A stretch of 64,000 bases of DNA from Actinocatenispora rupis (GTDB lineage: Bacteria > Actinomycetota > Actinomycetes > Mycobacteriales > Micromonosporaceae): assembly GCF_016861975.1 (NCBI RefSeq), contig NZ_BOMB01000007.1, positions 165,126 to 229,125 of the forward strand, in the 5' to 3' direction. The position numbers were made by a program, and so were the translations under genes. The notes beneath the pieces are model-generated. The model worked only from the letters and a program-made list of their open reading frames with translations. It ran no database searches and had not been told where the DNA came from. Below, piece by piece: positions 46,451 through 55,939 of the stretch. Positions within the stretch are counted from its first letter, which is position 1; each line of letters starts with the position of its first letter.

Positions 46451-47035
46451 ATGCACGGAAAGGGGCCCTGGGGGCCGTACCGGGGATGGGGTCGCGGGCG
46501 CGGCGGGCAGCAGCCCGAGCCGCCGGCGGCCGACGACGCGGCGGCGTGGGTGGCCGGTCGCGTACCGGACGAGTGGTTCACCGAGCCGCCGACGGTGACG
46601 GTGGACCGGGACGAGGTGGTGATCGTCGGCACGATCGCGCCGCCGGAGCTGGCGGCCGACGCGTCCGACGCCGACCGGGCGGCCGCCGAGCAGGGCCGGA
46701 TCTCGCGCTTCCGCGAGCAGACCCGCGACGCCCGGATCGGCATCGCCCAGCAGATCGAGCACCGGTACCGCCGGCACGCGGCCTGGGGCGCGAGTTGCGG
46801 CACCAGCAGCGAACTGTTCACGACCATGTCCGTACCGGTGATGACGCGGCTGAGGCAGCCGGAGCGCAAGGTGCTCGACACGCTCGTCGACTCGGGCGTG
46901 GCCAAGTCGCGTTCCGAGGCGCTGGCCTGGTGCGTACGGCTGGTCGGGCAGCACGCCGACGCCTGGCTCGGTGAGCTGCGCGAGGCCATGTCCGAGGTGG
47001 ACAAGCTGCGCCGGCAGGGCCCGGACCTCGGCTGA
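46451..47035 (+). CDS. Conserved actinobacterial protein with ribbon-helix-helix-like C-terminus
   Basis: 194-residue protein. A Gly/Arg/Trp-rich N-terminus precedes a compact domain (about 40-80; TVTVDRDEVVIVGTIAPP) and a C-terminal region TMSVPVMTRLRQPERKVLDTLVDSGVAKSRSEALAWCVRLV that has the strand-helix-helix look of ribbon-helix-helix DNA-binding proteins. The dyad in its promoter suggests autoregulation. I recognise it as widely conserved in actinobacteria but know no assigned function. ATG 46451 has GGGGAGG upstream. Confidence 0.75.
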   Translation: MHGKGPWGPYRGWGRGRGGQQPEPPAADDAAAWVAGRVPDEWFTEPPTVTVDRDEVVIVGTIAPPELAADASDADRAAAEQGRISRFREQTRDARIGIAQQIEHRYRRHAAWGASCGTSSELFTTMSVPVMTRLRQPERKVLDTLVDSGVAKSRSEALAWCVRLVGQHADAWLGELREAMSEVDKLRRQGPDLG

Positions 47036-47043
47036 CCGCGACG

Positions 47044-47075
47044 CTCCCGCCGGGGTACGGCCGGCCCGGCGGGAG
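47044..47075. terminator. Terminator of the RHH-like gene
   Basis: CTCCCGCCGGG pairs perfectly with CCCGGCGGGAG around a 10-nt loop, 9 bp beyond the stop codon. Confidence 0.8.
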
Positions 47076-47224
47076 TGCGCGACCCTGGCGTCCCGTACCG
47101 GCTGACGGGTGTGGTCCGGGGTCGGTGCGCCGGGAGTACCGGGCACGCGCGGGCTGCGCCGTTCGTCGGTACCGGGCGCGGTACGTTGCTTGCGTCGCCG
47201 CCGGGTCGGCGTACTGTGCCAGCC

Positions 47225-47995
47225 GTGAGCCTGCGCAATCTCGTCTACAGCCTGTACGAGCGACGGCTCCGCGCGGGCCTTGCCGGAAAGCAACTGCCGC
47301 ACCACGTCGCCGTGATCATCGACGGCAACCGGCGCTGGGCCAAGGCGATGGGCTTCGACGACCCGAGCCGAGGGCACCAGGTCGGCGGGCAGAAGATCGA
47401 GGAACTCCTGCACTGGTGCGACGACCTCGGCATCGGGCACGTCACGATCTACATGCTGTCCACGGACAACCTCAACCGCCCGGTCGAGCAGCTCGAACCG
47501 CTGCTCCAGGTGATCGAGACGGTCGTGACCGAGCTGTCCGCGGACGGCCGGCCGTGGCGGGTGCACGTGGCGGGCGCGCTCGACATCCTGCCGACGCGTA
47601 CGGCCGAGGTGTTGAAGACGGCGGAGGAGCGCACCGTCGACCGTACGGGCGGGGCCCGGGTCAACGTCGCCGTCGGGTACGGCGGGCGCCGGGAGATCGC
47701 CGACGCGGTCCGGTCGCTGTTGCAGCAGCATGCCCGCGCCGGTACGACGATCGAGGAACTGGCCGAGGTGCTGGACGTCGACCACATCGCCGAGCACCTG
47801 TACACGCGGGGCCAGCCGGACCCCGACCTGATCATCCGTACCAGCGGCGAGCAGCGCCTCTCCGGCTTCCTGACCTGGCAGTCGGCGCATTCGGAGTTTT
47901 ATTTCTGCGAGGCGCACTGGCCGGACTTCCGGCGCACCGACTTCCTGCGCGCACTCCGCTCGTACGCGAACCGGCAGCGCCGGTACGGGGCATGA
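47225..47995 (+). CDS. cis-Prenyl transferase (short-chain isoprenyl diphosphate synthase)
   Basis: 256-residue UPP synthase-family enzyme that adds isoprene units in Z configuration. Catalytic Asp33 is in IIDGNRRWAKAMG, with YMLSTDNLNRP, NVAVGYGGRREI and the substrate-binding DLIIRTSGEQRLSGFLTWQ...SEFYF box. The gene position and type correspond to Rv1086 of M. tuberculosis, which makes Z,E-farnesyl diphosphate; a decaprenyl synthase would be the other choice. GTG 47225 lies next to the family start SLRNLVYSLYERRL. Confidence 0.9.
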   Translation: MSLRNLVYSLYERRLRAGLAGKQLPHHVAVIIDGNRRWAKAMGFDDPSRGHQVGGQKIEELLHWCDDLGIGHVTIYMLSTDNLNRPVEQLEPLLQVIETVVTELSADGRPWRVHVAGALDILPTRTAEVLKTAEERTVDRTGGARVNVAVGYGGRREIADAVRSLLQQHARAGTTIEELAEVLDVDHIAEHLYTRGQPDPDLIIRTSGEQRLSGFLTWQSAHSEFYFCEAHWPDFRRTDFLRALRSYANRQRRYGA

Positions 47996-48117
47996 CGGAC
48001 GCGTGACATCGGCGTGACACGCGCAGTGCGTGACCGTCCGCTACTGGCCGTACCCGGAATTGATCGCTAACGTCTGAATCGTGGCGCGGGGACGACCCGC
48101 CTACCCGGGAGGCCCGG

Positions 48118-48240
48118 ATGCGACGTGTGTTGTCACTCGGGCCGGCACCCGGCCCGAGTGCGGGCGGGTACCGGCAGACGTCCGAGCGAAGGGCGCGGTG
48201 CACGCCCACGGAGCACGCCTGTGAGCACTCGTCGTCGTAG
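48118..48240 (+). CDS. Leader ORF overlapping phoH2, possible PhoAT counterpart
   Basis: A 40-residue basic ORF ([20 protein letters not shown] onward) with a very good ribosome site, GGGAGG at 48107-48112, five bases before ATG 48118. It ends at TAG 48238-48240, 17 bp inside phoH2, whose own GTG has no visible ribosome site, so phoH2 translation may depend on it. In mycobacteria phoH2 is preceded by an overlapping antitoxin gene, phoAT; this ORF has the same position but I see no sequence proof of homology. A perfect hairpin lies inside it. Confidence 0.5.
   Translation: MRRVLSLGPAPGPSAGGYRQTSERRARCTPTEHACEHSSS
48134..48160 (+). promoter_or_regulatory. Perfect 11-bp hairpin inside the phoH2 leader ORF
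   Basis: CACTCGGGCCG pairs with CGGCCCGAGTG around a 5-nt loop. It lies between the leader-ORF ribosome site and the phoH2 start, where ribosome passage would open or close it. It could also be the distal terminator of the cis-prenyl transferase gene, 139 bp upstream. Confidence 0.5.
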
Positions 48241-49549
48241 CAGCAAGGCCCCCGTCCCCGGTCGGCGTACCTACGTCCTCGACACGTCGGTGCTGCTGTC
48301 CGACCCGTCAGCGTTCCGGAGGTTCGCGGAGCACGCGGTCGTGCTCCCGCTCGTCGTGATCGGCGAGCTGGAAGGCAAGCGGCACCACCCCGAGCTGGGC
48401 TGGTTCGCGCGTGAGGCACTTCGTCTGCTCGACGACCTGCGGCTCACGCACGGCCGGCTGGACGAGCCGATGCCGGTCAACGACGCCGGCGGCACCGTCC
48501 TGGTCGAGCTGAACCATTCCGACCAGGCCGTCCTGCCGCCCGGTTTCCGTACCGACACGAACGATGCGCGGATCCTCGCCGTCGCGCTCGCCCTGCGGGC
48601 CGAGGGCCAGGACGTCACCCTCGTCACGAAGGACATGCCGCTGCGCGTCAAGGCGGCGTCGGTCAGCCTGGCCGCCGACGAGTACCGGCACGGGCAGGCG
48701 CAGGATCCGAGCTGGTCCGGGATGGCCGAGGCGGACCTGACCGAGGAGGAGATCGGCGCCCTGTACAACGGGGAGACCGTCGACCTCGCCGCCGCGCGCG
48801 AGCTGCCCACCCACACCGGTCTGGTACTCAGTTCGCCGCGCGGGTCGGCGCTGGGCCGGGTACGTCCGGACAAGCACGTACAGCTGGTGCGGGGCGACCG
48901 GGAGGCGTTCGGGCTGCACGGCCGGTCGGCGGAGCAGCGGATCGCGCTGGACCTGTTGCTGGACAACGAGGTCGGCATCGTGTCGATGGGTGGCCGCGCC
49001 GGCACCGGGAAGTCGGCGCTGGCGTTGTGCGCGGGCCTGGAACTGGTGATGGAACGCCAGGCGCACAAGAAGGTCGTCGTCTTCCGCCCGCTGTACGCGG
49101 TGGGTGGCCAGGAGCTGGGCTACCTGCCGGGCAGCGAGGCCGAGAAGATGTCGCCGTGGGCGCAGGCGGTCTTCGACACGCTGGGCGCCGTCTCGTCGAA
49201 GAACGTGATCGACGAGGTGGTGGACCGCGGGCTGCTGGAAGTGCTGCCGTTGACGCACATCCGGGGCCGGTCGCTGCACGACTCGTTCGTGATCGTGGAC
49301 GAGGCGCAGTCGTTGGAGCGCGGCGTACTGCTCACGGTGCTGTCCCGGATCGGGCAGGGGTCACGCGTCGTACTCACGCACGACGTCGCCCAGCGCGACA
49401 ACCTCCGCGTCGGCCGGTACGACGGGGTCACGGCGGTGATCGAGACGTTGAAGGGCCATCCGCTGTTCGCCCACGTCACGTTGACGCGTTCGGAACGTTC
49501 CCGGATCGCCGAAGTGGTAACGGATCTGCTGGAGGATTTGACCCCCTGA
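48221..49549 (+). CDS. phoH2: PhoH2: PIN-domain ribonuclease fused to PhoH helicase
   Basis: 442-residue protein. The N-terminal PIN domain begins [15 protein letters not shown] (catalytic Asp21) with [12 protein letters not shown] and the [11 protein letters not shown] acidic cluster; the C-terminal PhoH ATPase has Walker [13 protein letters not shown] (about 257-266) and Walker [12 protein letters not shown]. PhoH2 proteins unwind and cut RNA and act as the toxin of phoAT-phoH2 modules in mycobacteria. GTG 48221 was chosen as the first codon before a short basic tail; no ribosome site precedes it, in keeping with coupling to the overlapping leader ORF. Confidence 0.93.
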   Translation: MSTRRRSSKAPVPGRRTYVLDTSVLLSDPSAFRRFAEHAVVLPLVVIGELEGKRHHPELGWFAREALRLLDDLRLTHGRLDEPMPVNDAGGTVLVELNHSDQAVLPPGFRTDTNDARILAVALALRAEGQDVTLVTKDMPLRVKAASVSLAADEYRHGQAQDPSWSGMAEADLTEEEIGALYNGETVDLAAARELPTHTGLVLSSPRGSALGRVRPDKHVQLVRGDREAFGLHGRSAEQRIALDLLLDNEVGIVSMGGRAGTGKSALALCAGLELVMERQAHKKVVVFRPLYAVGGQELGYLPGSEAEKMSPWAQAVFDTLGAVSSKNVIDEVVDRGLLEVLPLTHIRGRSLHDSFVIVDEAQSLERGVLLTVLSRIGQGSRVVLTHDVAQRDNLRVGRYDGVTAVIETLKGHPLFAHVTLTRSERSRIAEVVTDLLEDLTP

Positions 49550-49588
49550 ATCCCCCTCGTACGGGGGAACCCGAGTGACCGTACGCCC

Positions 49589-49628
49589 CGATCGCCCGTT
49601 GTTCCGCGCATGGAGCAACGGGCGATCG
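49589..49628. terminator. Terminator of phoH2
   Basis: CGATCGCCCGTTG pairs perfectly with CAACGGGCGATCG; the inner TTCC/GGA pairs extend it. It lies 40 bp beyond the phoH2 stop. Confidence 0.85.
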
Positions 49629-49857
49629 GCCGTCCGTACGATGACTCTCCGTCGTTGGACGGGTCTGGCCGGGTCACGTCGTTTGCCACTGCCGGTGACG
49701 ACTACCACTTTCTGTGGAGTCCAGCCTGGCGTGTCGTGTTCCGGTGCGTCAGGGTGGTACGCCGAGCCGCGGCCACGCGGTGTCGCGCGTCGCCGGACCC
49801 TCGGCGGCCCGGCGCCGGCCGCACTCACTTCCCCTGTCCCCGGCGAAGGGAAACCGC
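49629..49857 (+). other. Leader/intergenic region of the lytic transglycosylase gene
   Basis: 229 bp without a convincing gene. It should hold the promoter of the next gene; GC-rich arms such as GCCGAGCCGCGGCCACGCGG can fold but I could not match a known riboswitch, including the c-di-AMP type often found before actinobacterial cell-wall hydrolases. Confidence 0.4.
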
Positions 49858-50556
49858 GTGAACCGGGCTGCGACGAAGATGTCCGTTCGGCTCGTCGCCG
49901 TTTTCGTGCTGGTCGTCGGCCTCGTCGCCGGCGCGTACCTCGGGATCAACCGCCCTGGCGCGGCCAACACCACCGAGGTGGCACAGCAACAGGTCGTCGG
50001 CGACCCGGCGGACCCGATCGAGGAGCAGCAGCAACAGCACGCTGCGACCGACGGGTACCGGCAGCAGCAGATGCGCGACGAGGCCAGCCGTAGCGCCTCC
50101 CGCGACGCCCGGCGCAAGGCCGCGGCCGGCGGCGAGCACGCCGCGACGGTCGCGCAGGACGCCGACGCCGCCAAGCAGGACGAGCAGAAGAAGTCCAGCA
50201 GCAGCGGCAGCGGCAGCACCGTCAACGTCGGCCCCATCCCGACCTCCTGCAAGGAGTACTCGGGCAACAAGGCCACCGGCTGCACGCTGATGCTGCAGGC
50301 GGGCTACCAGATCGACCAGATGGCGTGCCTGTCCAAGCTCTGGGACCGGGAGAGCGGGTGGAACGTCCACGCGCAGAACCCGTCCGGGGCGTACGGAATC
50401 CCGCAGGCGCTGCCCGGCGACAAGATGGCGCAGTACGGCTCGGACTGGCAGGACAACGCCGCCGTGCAGATCAAGTGGGGTCTCGGGTACATCAAGGACC
50501 GGTACTCCTCGCCCTGCGGCGCCTGGCAGCACTCCGAGAGCACCGGCTGGTACTAG
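49858..50556 (+). CDS. Anchored lytic transglycosylase-like (SLT) protein
   Basis: 232-residue exported protein. An N-terminal signal/anchor helix (about residues 10-28) is followed by a Gln/Ala/Lys-rich, probably coiled-coil and disordered linker (about 38-120, ending in a Ser/Gly run) and an SLT domain (about 130-232) with the catalytic Glu in LWDRESGWNVHAQNPSGAYGIPQALPG. It cleaves peptidoglycan glycan strands. Cysteines at both ends of the domain probably form disulfides. GTG 49858 has GAAGGG upstream. Confidence 0.9.
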   Translation: MNRAATKMSVRLVAVFVLVVGLVAGAYLGINRPGAANTTEVAQQQVVGDPADPIEEQQQQHAATDGYRQQQMRDEASRSASRDARRKAAAGGEHAATVAQDADAAKQDEQKKSSSSGSGSTVNVGPIPTSCKEYSGNKATGCTLMLQAGYQIDQMACLSKLWDRESGWNVHAQNPSGAYGIPQALPGDKMAQYGSDWQDNAAVQIKWGLGYIKDRYSSPCGAWQHSESTGWY

Positions 50557-50565
50557 CCGATCCGC

Positions 50566-50599
50566 CGTCGCCCATCGGGGATGTCCCCGATGGGCGACG
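50566..50599. terminator. Perfect 16-bp terminator after the SLT gene
   Basis: CGTCGCCCATCGGGGA pairs with TCCCCGATGGGCGACG around a 2-nt gap (in practice a tetraloop), 9 bp after the stop. Confidence 0.88.
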
Positions 50600-50626
50600 T
50601 GGCGTCTGCCTGGTACCAAGGTAAGA

Positions 50627-51355
50627 GTGACCGAGCTGACGCAGGTACGTGACGACGACCCGATGCGCTTCGGGACGACCTCGTTCTACGCGTCGATCGG
50701 CCGGGCGTTCCTGGCGATGTGCGCGTTCATCCCGGTGCTGTGGGCGATCGAGGGGCTGGACACCCTCCTCGGCGGCGCGCTCGACCAGGACGGCGGGATC
50801 CGGCCGCGGTCGCTGGCCGGCGTCGACGGCATCGTCTTCGCGCCGTTCCTGCACGCCAGCTTCACGCACGTACTGGCCAACAGCGTGCCGCTGCTGCTGC
50901 TCGGCACGTTCGTGCTGGCCGGTCAGTTCAAGCGGTTCCTCTGGATCACCGCGTTCATCGCCCTGATCAGCGGGTTGACCGTGTGGCTGTTCAGCCCCGG
51001 CAACACGCTGACCGTCGGCGCCAGCGGCGTCATCTTCGGCTACCTGGGCTACCTGCTGCTGCGCGGGTTCGTGGAGCGGCGCTGGTGGAGCATCGGGGTC
51101 AGCCTGCTGATGGGCCTGCTGTTCGGCTGGCAGCTCATCGGCGTACTGCCCGGCGAGGCGCACGTCTCGTGGCAGGGCCACCTCGGCGGGTTCATCGCCG
51201 GACTGGTGGCGGCGATCCTGTTCCGGCGGCCGCGGCCGAAGCGGCCGAAGCCGGCGGAGTCGGCCAAGGACCCGACGCTCACCCTGCCCGGGAGCCTGTC
51301 GGACACCGCGACCGATCTCGGCACGACCGTCCAGCTCCCGGGCAGGACGGGCTAG
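50627..51355 (+). CDS. Rhomboid-family intramembrane serine protease
   Basis: 242-residue six-helix membrane protein. The catalytic Ser is in [14 protein letters not shown] and the catalytic His in [12 protein letters not shown]; the L1-loop/helix 2 segment [18 protein letters not shown] supplies the oxyanion His and Asn. A Lys/Pro-rich cytosolic tail follows. Substrates unknown. GTG 50627 gives [12 protein letters not shown]. Convergent with glpX, the stops overlapping by 4 bp. Confidence 0.92.
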   Translation: MTELTQVRDDDPMRFGTTSFYASIGRAFLAMCAFIPVLWAIEGLDTLLGGALDQDGGIRPRSLAGVDGIVFAPFLHASFTHVLANSVPLLLLGTFVLAGQFKRFLWITAFIALISGLTVWLFSPGNTLTVGASGVIFGYLGYLLLRGFVERRWWSIGVSLLMGLLFGWQLIGVLPGEAHVSWQGHLGGFIAGLVAAILFRRPRPKRPKPAESAKDPTLTLPGSLSDTATDLGTTVQLPGRTG

Positions 51356-52371
51356 TCCTCCTCGATCGGCGCTCCGTCGAAGTCGACCATGGCGTACTGG
51401 CTGAGCTTGGCGAGCTTGTGGTAGCCGTCGATCATGCGGATCGTGCCGCTCTTGGAGCGCATGACGATCGACTGCGTGGTGACCCCGCCCGAGCGGTACC
51501 GGACGCCGCGCAGCAGGCTGCCGTCGGTGACCCCGGTCGCCGCGAAGAACGCGTTGTCGCCGGCGACGAGGTCGTCGGTGGTGAGTACGCGGGACAGGTC
51601 GTGGCCGGCGTCGATCGCCTTCTGCCGCTCGGCGTCGTCCTTCGGCCACAGCTTCGCCTGGATGGCGCCGCCGAGGCACTTGAGGGCGCAGGCGGTGATG
51701 ATCCCCTCGGGCGTGCCGCCGATGCCCATGAGTACGTCGACGCCGGACTGCTCGCGCGCGGCCGAGATCGCGCCGGCCACGTCGCCGTCGGAGATGAAGT
51801 GGATCCGCGCCCCGGTCTCGCGTACCTCGGCGACCAGCCGGTCGTGCCGCGGGCGCTGGAGTACGCAGACGGTGACGTCGGAGATGCTGGTGCGCTTGGA
51901 CTTCGCGATCCGGCGCAGGTTCTCGCGTACCGGGGCCTCGATGTCGATGCAGTCCGCGCAGTCCGGGCCGACGGCGAGCTTGTCCATGTAGAACACGGCG
52001 GACGGGTCGAACATCGCGCCGCGCTCGGCGACCGCGAGTACGGCGAGGGCATTGGGCATGCCGGCGGCCATCAGCGTGGTGCCGTCGATCGGGTCGACCG
52101 CCACGTCGACCTCGGGGCCGGTGCCGTCGCCGACCTGCTCGCCGTTGTAGAGCATGGGGGCGTTGTCCTTCTCGCCCTCGCCGATGACCACGACACCGCG
52201 CATCTGGATCGAGTTGATGAGCTGGCGCATCGCGTCCACGGCGGCGCCGTCGCCGCCCTCCTTGTCGCCGCGGCCGACCCAGCGGCCCGCCGCCATCGCC
52301 GCCGCCTCCGTCACCCGGACGAGCTCCAACGCCAGGTTCCGGTCCAGTACCTCTCGGGATCGTTCGGACAT
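51352..52371 (-). CDS. glpX: Fructose-1,6-bisphosphatase, class II
   Basis: 339-residue GlpX phosphatase for gluconeogenesis. Metal and substrate motifs: [51 protein letters not shown] and [13 protein letters not shown] 52371 has GAGGGGG five bases upstream. It matches Rv1099c in position beside a DUF4245 gene (Rv1100). Essential in most actinobacteria for growth on non-sugar carbon. Confidence 0.95.
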   Translation of the reverse strand: MSERSREVLDRNLALELVRVTEAAAMAAGRWVGRGDKEGGDGAAVDAMRQLINSIQMRGVVVIGEGEKDNAPMLYNGEQVGDGTGPEVDVAVDPIDGTTLMAAGMPNALAVLAVAERGAMFDPSAVFYMDKLAVGPDCADCIDIEAPVRENLRRIAKSKRTSISDVTVCVLQRPRHDRLVAEVRETGARIHFISDGDVAGAISAAREQSGVDVLMGIGGTPEGIITACALKCLGGAIQAKLWPKDDAERQKAIDAGHDLSRVLTTDDLVAGDNAFFAATGVTDGSLLRGVRYRSGGVTTQSIVMRSKSGTIRMIDGYHKLAKLSQYAMVDFDGAPIEED

Positions 52372-52543
52372 GCTGTCCCCCTCGCCAGTTCGCAGCCTCT
52401 GGCGCTGATCCTGGCAGACCCGTACGGCTGGTGTCCGGGCGCCGCCGCACTGTGTCGCCTGGCGGTACCTCCGGGCGGTGCGGTGCGGCACGGCGCGCGG
52501 CCCCGGTGGTGGCGGTACCGCACCGATCGGCCACCATGGAGGC

Positions 52544-53104
52544 GTGGCGGCAGCTCTGTACACCGACGACGGCGGTAGCGCGGCGCCGAAGGCACGGCGG
52601 CGTGGCGGCACCTGGCGCGACATGGTCATCTCGATGGCCGTGCTGCTGGTGCCGATCATCATCGCCCTCGCCGTCTGGCGGTACGTGAGTTCCGGCAACG
52701 AGGTCAACACGGTCGATCCGACCTCGACCATCCAGCAGGCGCGGCAGACCGGGCACTTTCCCGTCGCCGTACCGACCGGGCTCGGTGCCGACTGGAAGGT
52801 CACCAGCGCCGCGAACGACGTGTCCGGCACCACCCAGACCCTCCGCCTGGGGTACGTCACGCCCGACGGCGGGTTCGCGCAGGTCGTCGAGAGCAACCAG
52901 GACGCCGCGAAGCTGCTCGCCGGTTCCGTACCGGAGGGGGCTCGGCCGACCGGGGCGGTGCGGATCGGCGGACACGACTGGTCCCGGTACACGGGGCAGA
53001 AGAGTCGGGCGGTGCTCGCCCTGCTCGAACCGAAGCGCACGATCCTGGTGGTGGGCCAGACCAGCGACGCCGAGCTGCGTACGTTGGCCGGCTCGCTGCG
53101 CTGA
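52544..53104 (+). CDS. DUF4245 membrane protein
   Basis: 186-residue protein: a basic N-terminus, one membrane helix (about residues 29-46: [19 protein letters not shown]) and an extracytoplasmic domain ([20 protein letters not shown] to [16 protein letters not shown]). Matches DUF4245, next to glpX as in other actinobacteria. Function unknown. GTG 52544 was chosen as the first codon with a plausible product; the ribosome site GGAGG is unusually close, so the start is uncertain. Divergent from glpX. Confidence 0.85.
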   Translation: MAAALYTDDGGSAAPKARRRGGTWRDMVISMAVLLVPIIIALAVWRYVSSGNEVNTVDPTSTIQQARQTGHFPVAVPTGLGADWKVTSAANDVSGTTQTLRLGYVTPDGGFAQVVESNQDAAKLLAGSVPEGARPTGAVRIGGHDWSRYTGQKSRAVLALLEPKRTILVVGQTSDAELRTLAGSLR

Positions 53105-53189
53105 CGCCCGCTGCCGCTCACCGCTACCCCGCGGATGCGGGCCCGGTCAGGTTGCAGGCGTCAGCGGCGGTGGCGCGGGCGGCGGGCCG

Positions 53190-53399
53190 TCAGGACTGGT
53201 CGGCGCGGGCGGCGCGGGCCGCGTCGAGACGTTCGCGGGCGCCGTCGAGCCAGCGCTGGCACACGTCGGCCAGCTTCTCGCCGCGCTCCCACAGCGCCAG
53301 CGACTCCTCCAACGAGGTGCCGCCGGCCTCCAGCTTCTCGACCACCGTGGCGAGTTCGGCGCGGGCCTGCTCGTAGCTGAGGGAGCCTTCGTCGGTCAC
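53190..53399 (-). CDS. xseB: Exodeoxyribonuclease VII small subunit
   Basis: 69-residue helical subunit: LSYEQARAELATVVEKLEAG followed by GTSLEESLALWERGEKLADVCQRWLDGARERL is the canonical XseB sequence. GTG 53399 lies 5 bp after the xseA stop, so the two are co-translated. Caps or activates XseA. Confidence 0.93.
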   Translation of the reverse strand: MTDEGSLSYEQARAELATVVEKLEAGGTSLEESLALWERGEKLADVCQRWLDGARERLDAARAARADQS

Positions 53400-53404
53400 C
53401 CGGC

Positions 53405-54622
53405 TCACTCTACGGTGGCGGCGAGCTCGCCGTCCGCGAGGCGTACCCGGAGGCGGTCGCCGGTGGTCACCTCGTCCGGGGTGCGGAGGACGGCGTCGTC
53501 GGCGGCGCGCTGCACGATCGCGTACCCGCGCTGCATGGTGGACAGCGGCGAGAGGCTGCGCAGCCGGGCGAGGGTGTGGGTCAGGTCGTTGCCGGCGACG
53601 TCGAGGCGGTGGGTGAGGCAGCGGGCGGCCCGGTCGCGCAGCCCGTCGACCTCCTCGCGCCGGCCGTTGAGCAGCGTCTCCGGTTTGGCCAGCGCCGGCC
53701 GGGACCGGACGTTCGTGAGCCAGCGGCGTTCGGCGTCCAGGAAGTGGCCGACCGCCCGGTCCAGCCGGTACCGGGCCTGGTCGATGAGGCGGCGTTCCTC
53801 GGCGAGGTCCGGTACGACCCGCTTGCCGGCGTCGGTCGGCGTCGAGCACCGTACGTCGGCGACGAAGTCGACCAGCGGCGTGTCCGTCTCGTGCCCGATC
53901 GCGGACAGCACCGGCGTACGGCAGGCGAACACGGCGCGGCACAGCGCCTCGTCGGAGAACGGCAGGAGGTCCTCGACGCTGCCGCCGCCGCGGGCCAGCA
54001 CGATCACGTCGACCTCGGGGTCGCGGTCCAGGTCGGCGAGCGCGTCGAGGATCTGCGGCACCGCCGTCGGCCCCTGTACCGCCACCGTACGGAGCTCGAA
54101 CGCCACGGCCGGCCACCGCGCCGCCGCGTTCTCCCGTACGTCCCGCTCGGCGGCGCTGGCGCGGCCGGTGACCAGGCCGACCTTGCGGGGCAGGAACGGC
54201 GGGCGCCGCTTGCGGTCCGCGGCGAACAGACCCTCCGCGGCAAGCGCTTTCTTGAGCCGTTCGAGCCGGGCCAGCAGCTCGCCCAGGCCCACGTGCCGCA
54301 GCTCGTCGGCGCGCAGCGACAGGCTCCCGCGGCCGGCGTAGAACTCGGGCTTGGCGTGGACGACGACCCGGGAACCCTCGCGCAGCGGCGGATCGCACGC
54401 CTCGAACGTGTCCCGGTAGCACGTCACCGACAGGCTCATCTCCGCCGACGGGTCACGCAGCGTCAGGAACACCAGGTTCGCGCCCGGCCGCCGGCTGACC
54501 TGCGCGACCTGCCCGTCCACCCACACCCAGCCCAGCCGGGCGATCCACGCGGAGATCTTCTGGCTCACCACCCGGACCGGCCAGGGCTCCTCCGGACTCG
54601 TACGCACCTCGTGTTCTGCCAC
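53405..54622 (-). CDS. xseA: Exodeoxyribonuclease VII large subunit
   Basis: 405-residue catalytic subunit. An N-terminal OB fold ([33 protein letters not shown]) binds DNA; the nuclease core has [36 protein letters not shown] and [32 protein letters not shown]; a long coiled coil and C-terminal strand follow. GTG 54622. Divergent from ispH by 137 bp; order xseB-xseA-ispH equals Rv1107c-Rv1108c-Rv1110. Confidence 0.95.
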   Translation of the reverse strand: MAEHEVRTSPEEPWPVRVVSQKISAWIARLGWVWVDGQVAQVSRRPGANLVFLTLRDPSAEMSLSVTCYRDTFEACDPPLREGSRVVVHAKPEFYAGRGSLSLRADELRHVGLGELLARLERLKKALAAEGLFAADRKRRPPFLPRKVGLVTGRASAAERDVRENAAARWPAVAFELRTVAVQGPTAVPQILDALADLDRDPEVDVIVLARGGGSVEDLLPFSDEALCRAVFACRTPVLSAIGHETDTPLVDFVADVRCSTPTDAGKRVVPDLAEERRLIDQARYRLDRAVGHFLDAERRWLTNVRSRPALAKPETLLNGRREEVDGLRDRAARCLTHRLDVAGNDLTHTLARLRSLSPLSTMQRGYAIVQRAADDAVLRTPDEVTTGDRLRVRLADGELAATVE

Positions 54623-54759
54623 CCCGCGAGCCTAGGCCGTGGCGTACGCGATGGTGGTGTCCGGCGGTCCGGTCGGGGCGTCCCGTGCGGTTGTGCACGT
54701 CCTGTGGAGGAACTCACGCGAACCGGTCGGTGCCCCGGGGGCCGAACTAGGATGGCGGC

Positions 54760-55764
54760 ATGAGCGCAGACCGCAGCCAGCCGGCCGGTACGACGGCACC
54801 CACGGGCGACCGGGCCAAGCGGGTCCTGCTCGCCAAGCCGCGGGGATACTGCGCGGGCGTGGACCGGGCGGTGGAGACCGTCGAGCGCGCCCTGGAGCTG
54901 TACGGCGCGCCCATCTACGTACGGAAGCAGATCGTGCACAACCGGCACGTGGTCGAGACGCTGGAGCGGCGCGGCGCGATCTTCGTCGAGGAGAACGCCG
55001 AGGTCCCCGAGGGCGCCACGGTCATCTTCTCCGCCCACGGCGTCGCCCCCGAGGTGTACGAGCAGGCCAAGCAGCGCAACCTGCGCGCCATCGACGCCAC
55101 CTGCCCGCTGGTCACGAAGGTGCACCAGGAGGCCCGGCGGTACGCGAAGGACGACTACGACATCCTGCTCATCGGCCACGAGGGGCACGAGGAGGTCGTC
55201 GGCACCAGCGGCGAGGCGCCCGAGCACGTGACGCTCGTCGACGGGCCCGACTCGGTCGACGACGTGACCGTGCGCGACGAGTCCAAGGTGGTGTGGCTGT
55301 CGCAGACCACGCTGTCGGTGGACGAGACGCTGGAGACCGTCGAGCGGCTGCGCACCAAGTTCCCCGGGTTGCAGTCCCCGCCGTCCGACGACATCTGCTA
55401 CGCCACGCAGAACCGCCAGCAGGTCGTCAAGCAGATCGCCGCCGACTGCGACGTGCTGCTCGTCGTCGGCTCCCGCAACTCCTCCAATTCGGTACGCCTG
55501 CGCGAGGTCGCGCTGGAGGCCGGCTCGCGCTCCGCGTACCTGGTGGACTTCGCGGCGGAGATCGACGACGCCTGGTTCGACGGCGCCACGACCGTCGGCC
55601 TCACCTCCGGCGCCTCCGTACCGGAGGAGCTGGTCCAGCAGGTCCTCGCGCACCTGGCCGAGCGCGGCTTCACCGACGTGGACGAGGTGACCACGGTCGA
55701 GGAGCGGCTCACGTTCGCGCTGCCCCGCGAGATCAAGAAGGACCTCGCCGCCCGCAACGCCTGA
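54760..55764 (+). CDS. ispH: 4-Hydroxy-3-methylbut-2-enyl diphosphate reductase
   Basis: 334-residue iron-sulfur enzyme, last step of the MEP pathway to IPP and DMAPP. The three cluster cysteines are Cys31 (PRGYCAGV), Cys115 (DATCPLVTK) and Cys213 (DICYATQN); catalytic Glu and the SAHGVAP, GHEGHEE and GSRNSSNS motifs are all present. ATG 54760. Together with the cis-prenyl transferase at 47.2 kb it makes two isoprenoid genes in the window. Confidence 0.97.
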   Translation: MSADRSQPAGTTAPTGDRAKRVLLAKPRGYCAGVDRAVETVERALELYGAPIYVRKQIVHNRHVVETLERRGAIFVEENAEVPEGATVIFSAHGVAPEVYEQAKQRNLRAIDATCPLVTKVHQEARRYAKDDYDILLIGHEGHEEVVGTSGEAPEHVTLVDGPDSVDDVTVRDESKVVWLSQTTLSVDETLETVERLRTKFPGLQSPPSDDICYATQNRQQVVKQIAADCDVLLVVGSRNSSNSVRLREVALEAGSRSAYLVDFAAEIDDAWFDGATTVGLTSGASVPEELVQQVLAHLAERGFTDVDEVTTVEERLTFALPREIKKDLAARNA

Positions 55765-55895
55765 CCTCTCACCCCGCGCCGTCGCCGGCCGGATCCCTTG
55801 GTACTGCACGGAAAGCGGGGTCAGTCGTCGTCGTGGCGGGCGCCGGCGAGTGGTCGCTGCCGGTCGTACTCGGCGCGGCATCGCTCGGACGTGGC

Positions 55896-55932
55896 GGGGC
55901 CGGGAGCCCGCGGCGTGCGGAGTCCCGGCCCC
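55896..55932. terminator. Terminator of the secreted two-domain protein gene
   Basis: GGGGCCGGGA pairs perfectly with TCCCGGCCCC around a 17-nt loop, 7 bp from the minus-strand stop at 55940. Confidence 0.75.
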
Positions 55933-55939
55933 GTCCGCG

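Noticed and set aside
49629..49857. c-di-AMP riboswitch before the lytic transglycosylase gene
   Set aside because: The genomic setting fits, but I could not match the conserved core of the ydaO/yuaA motif.
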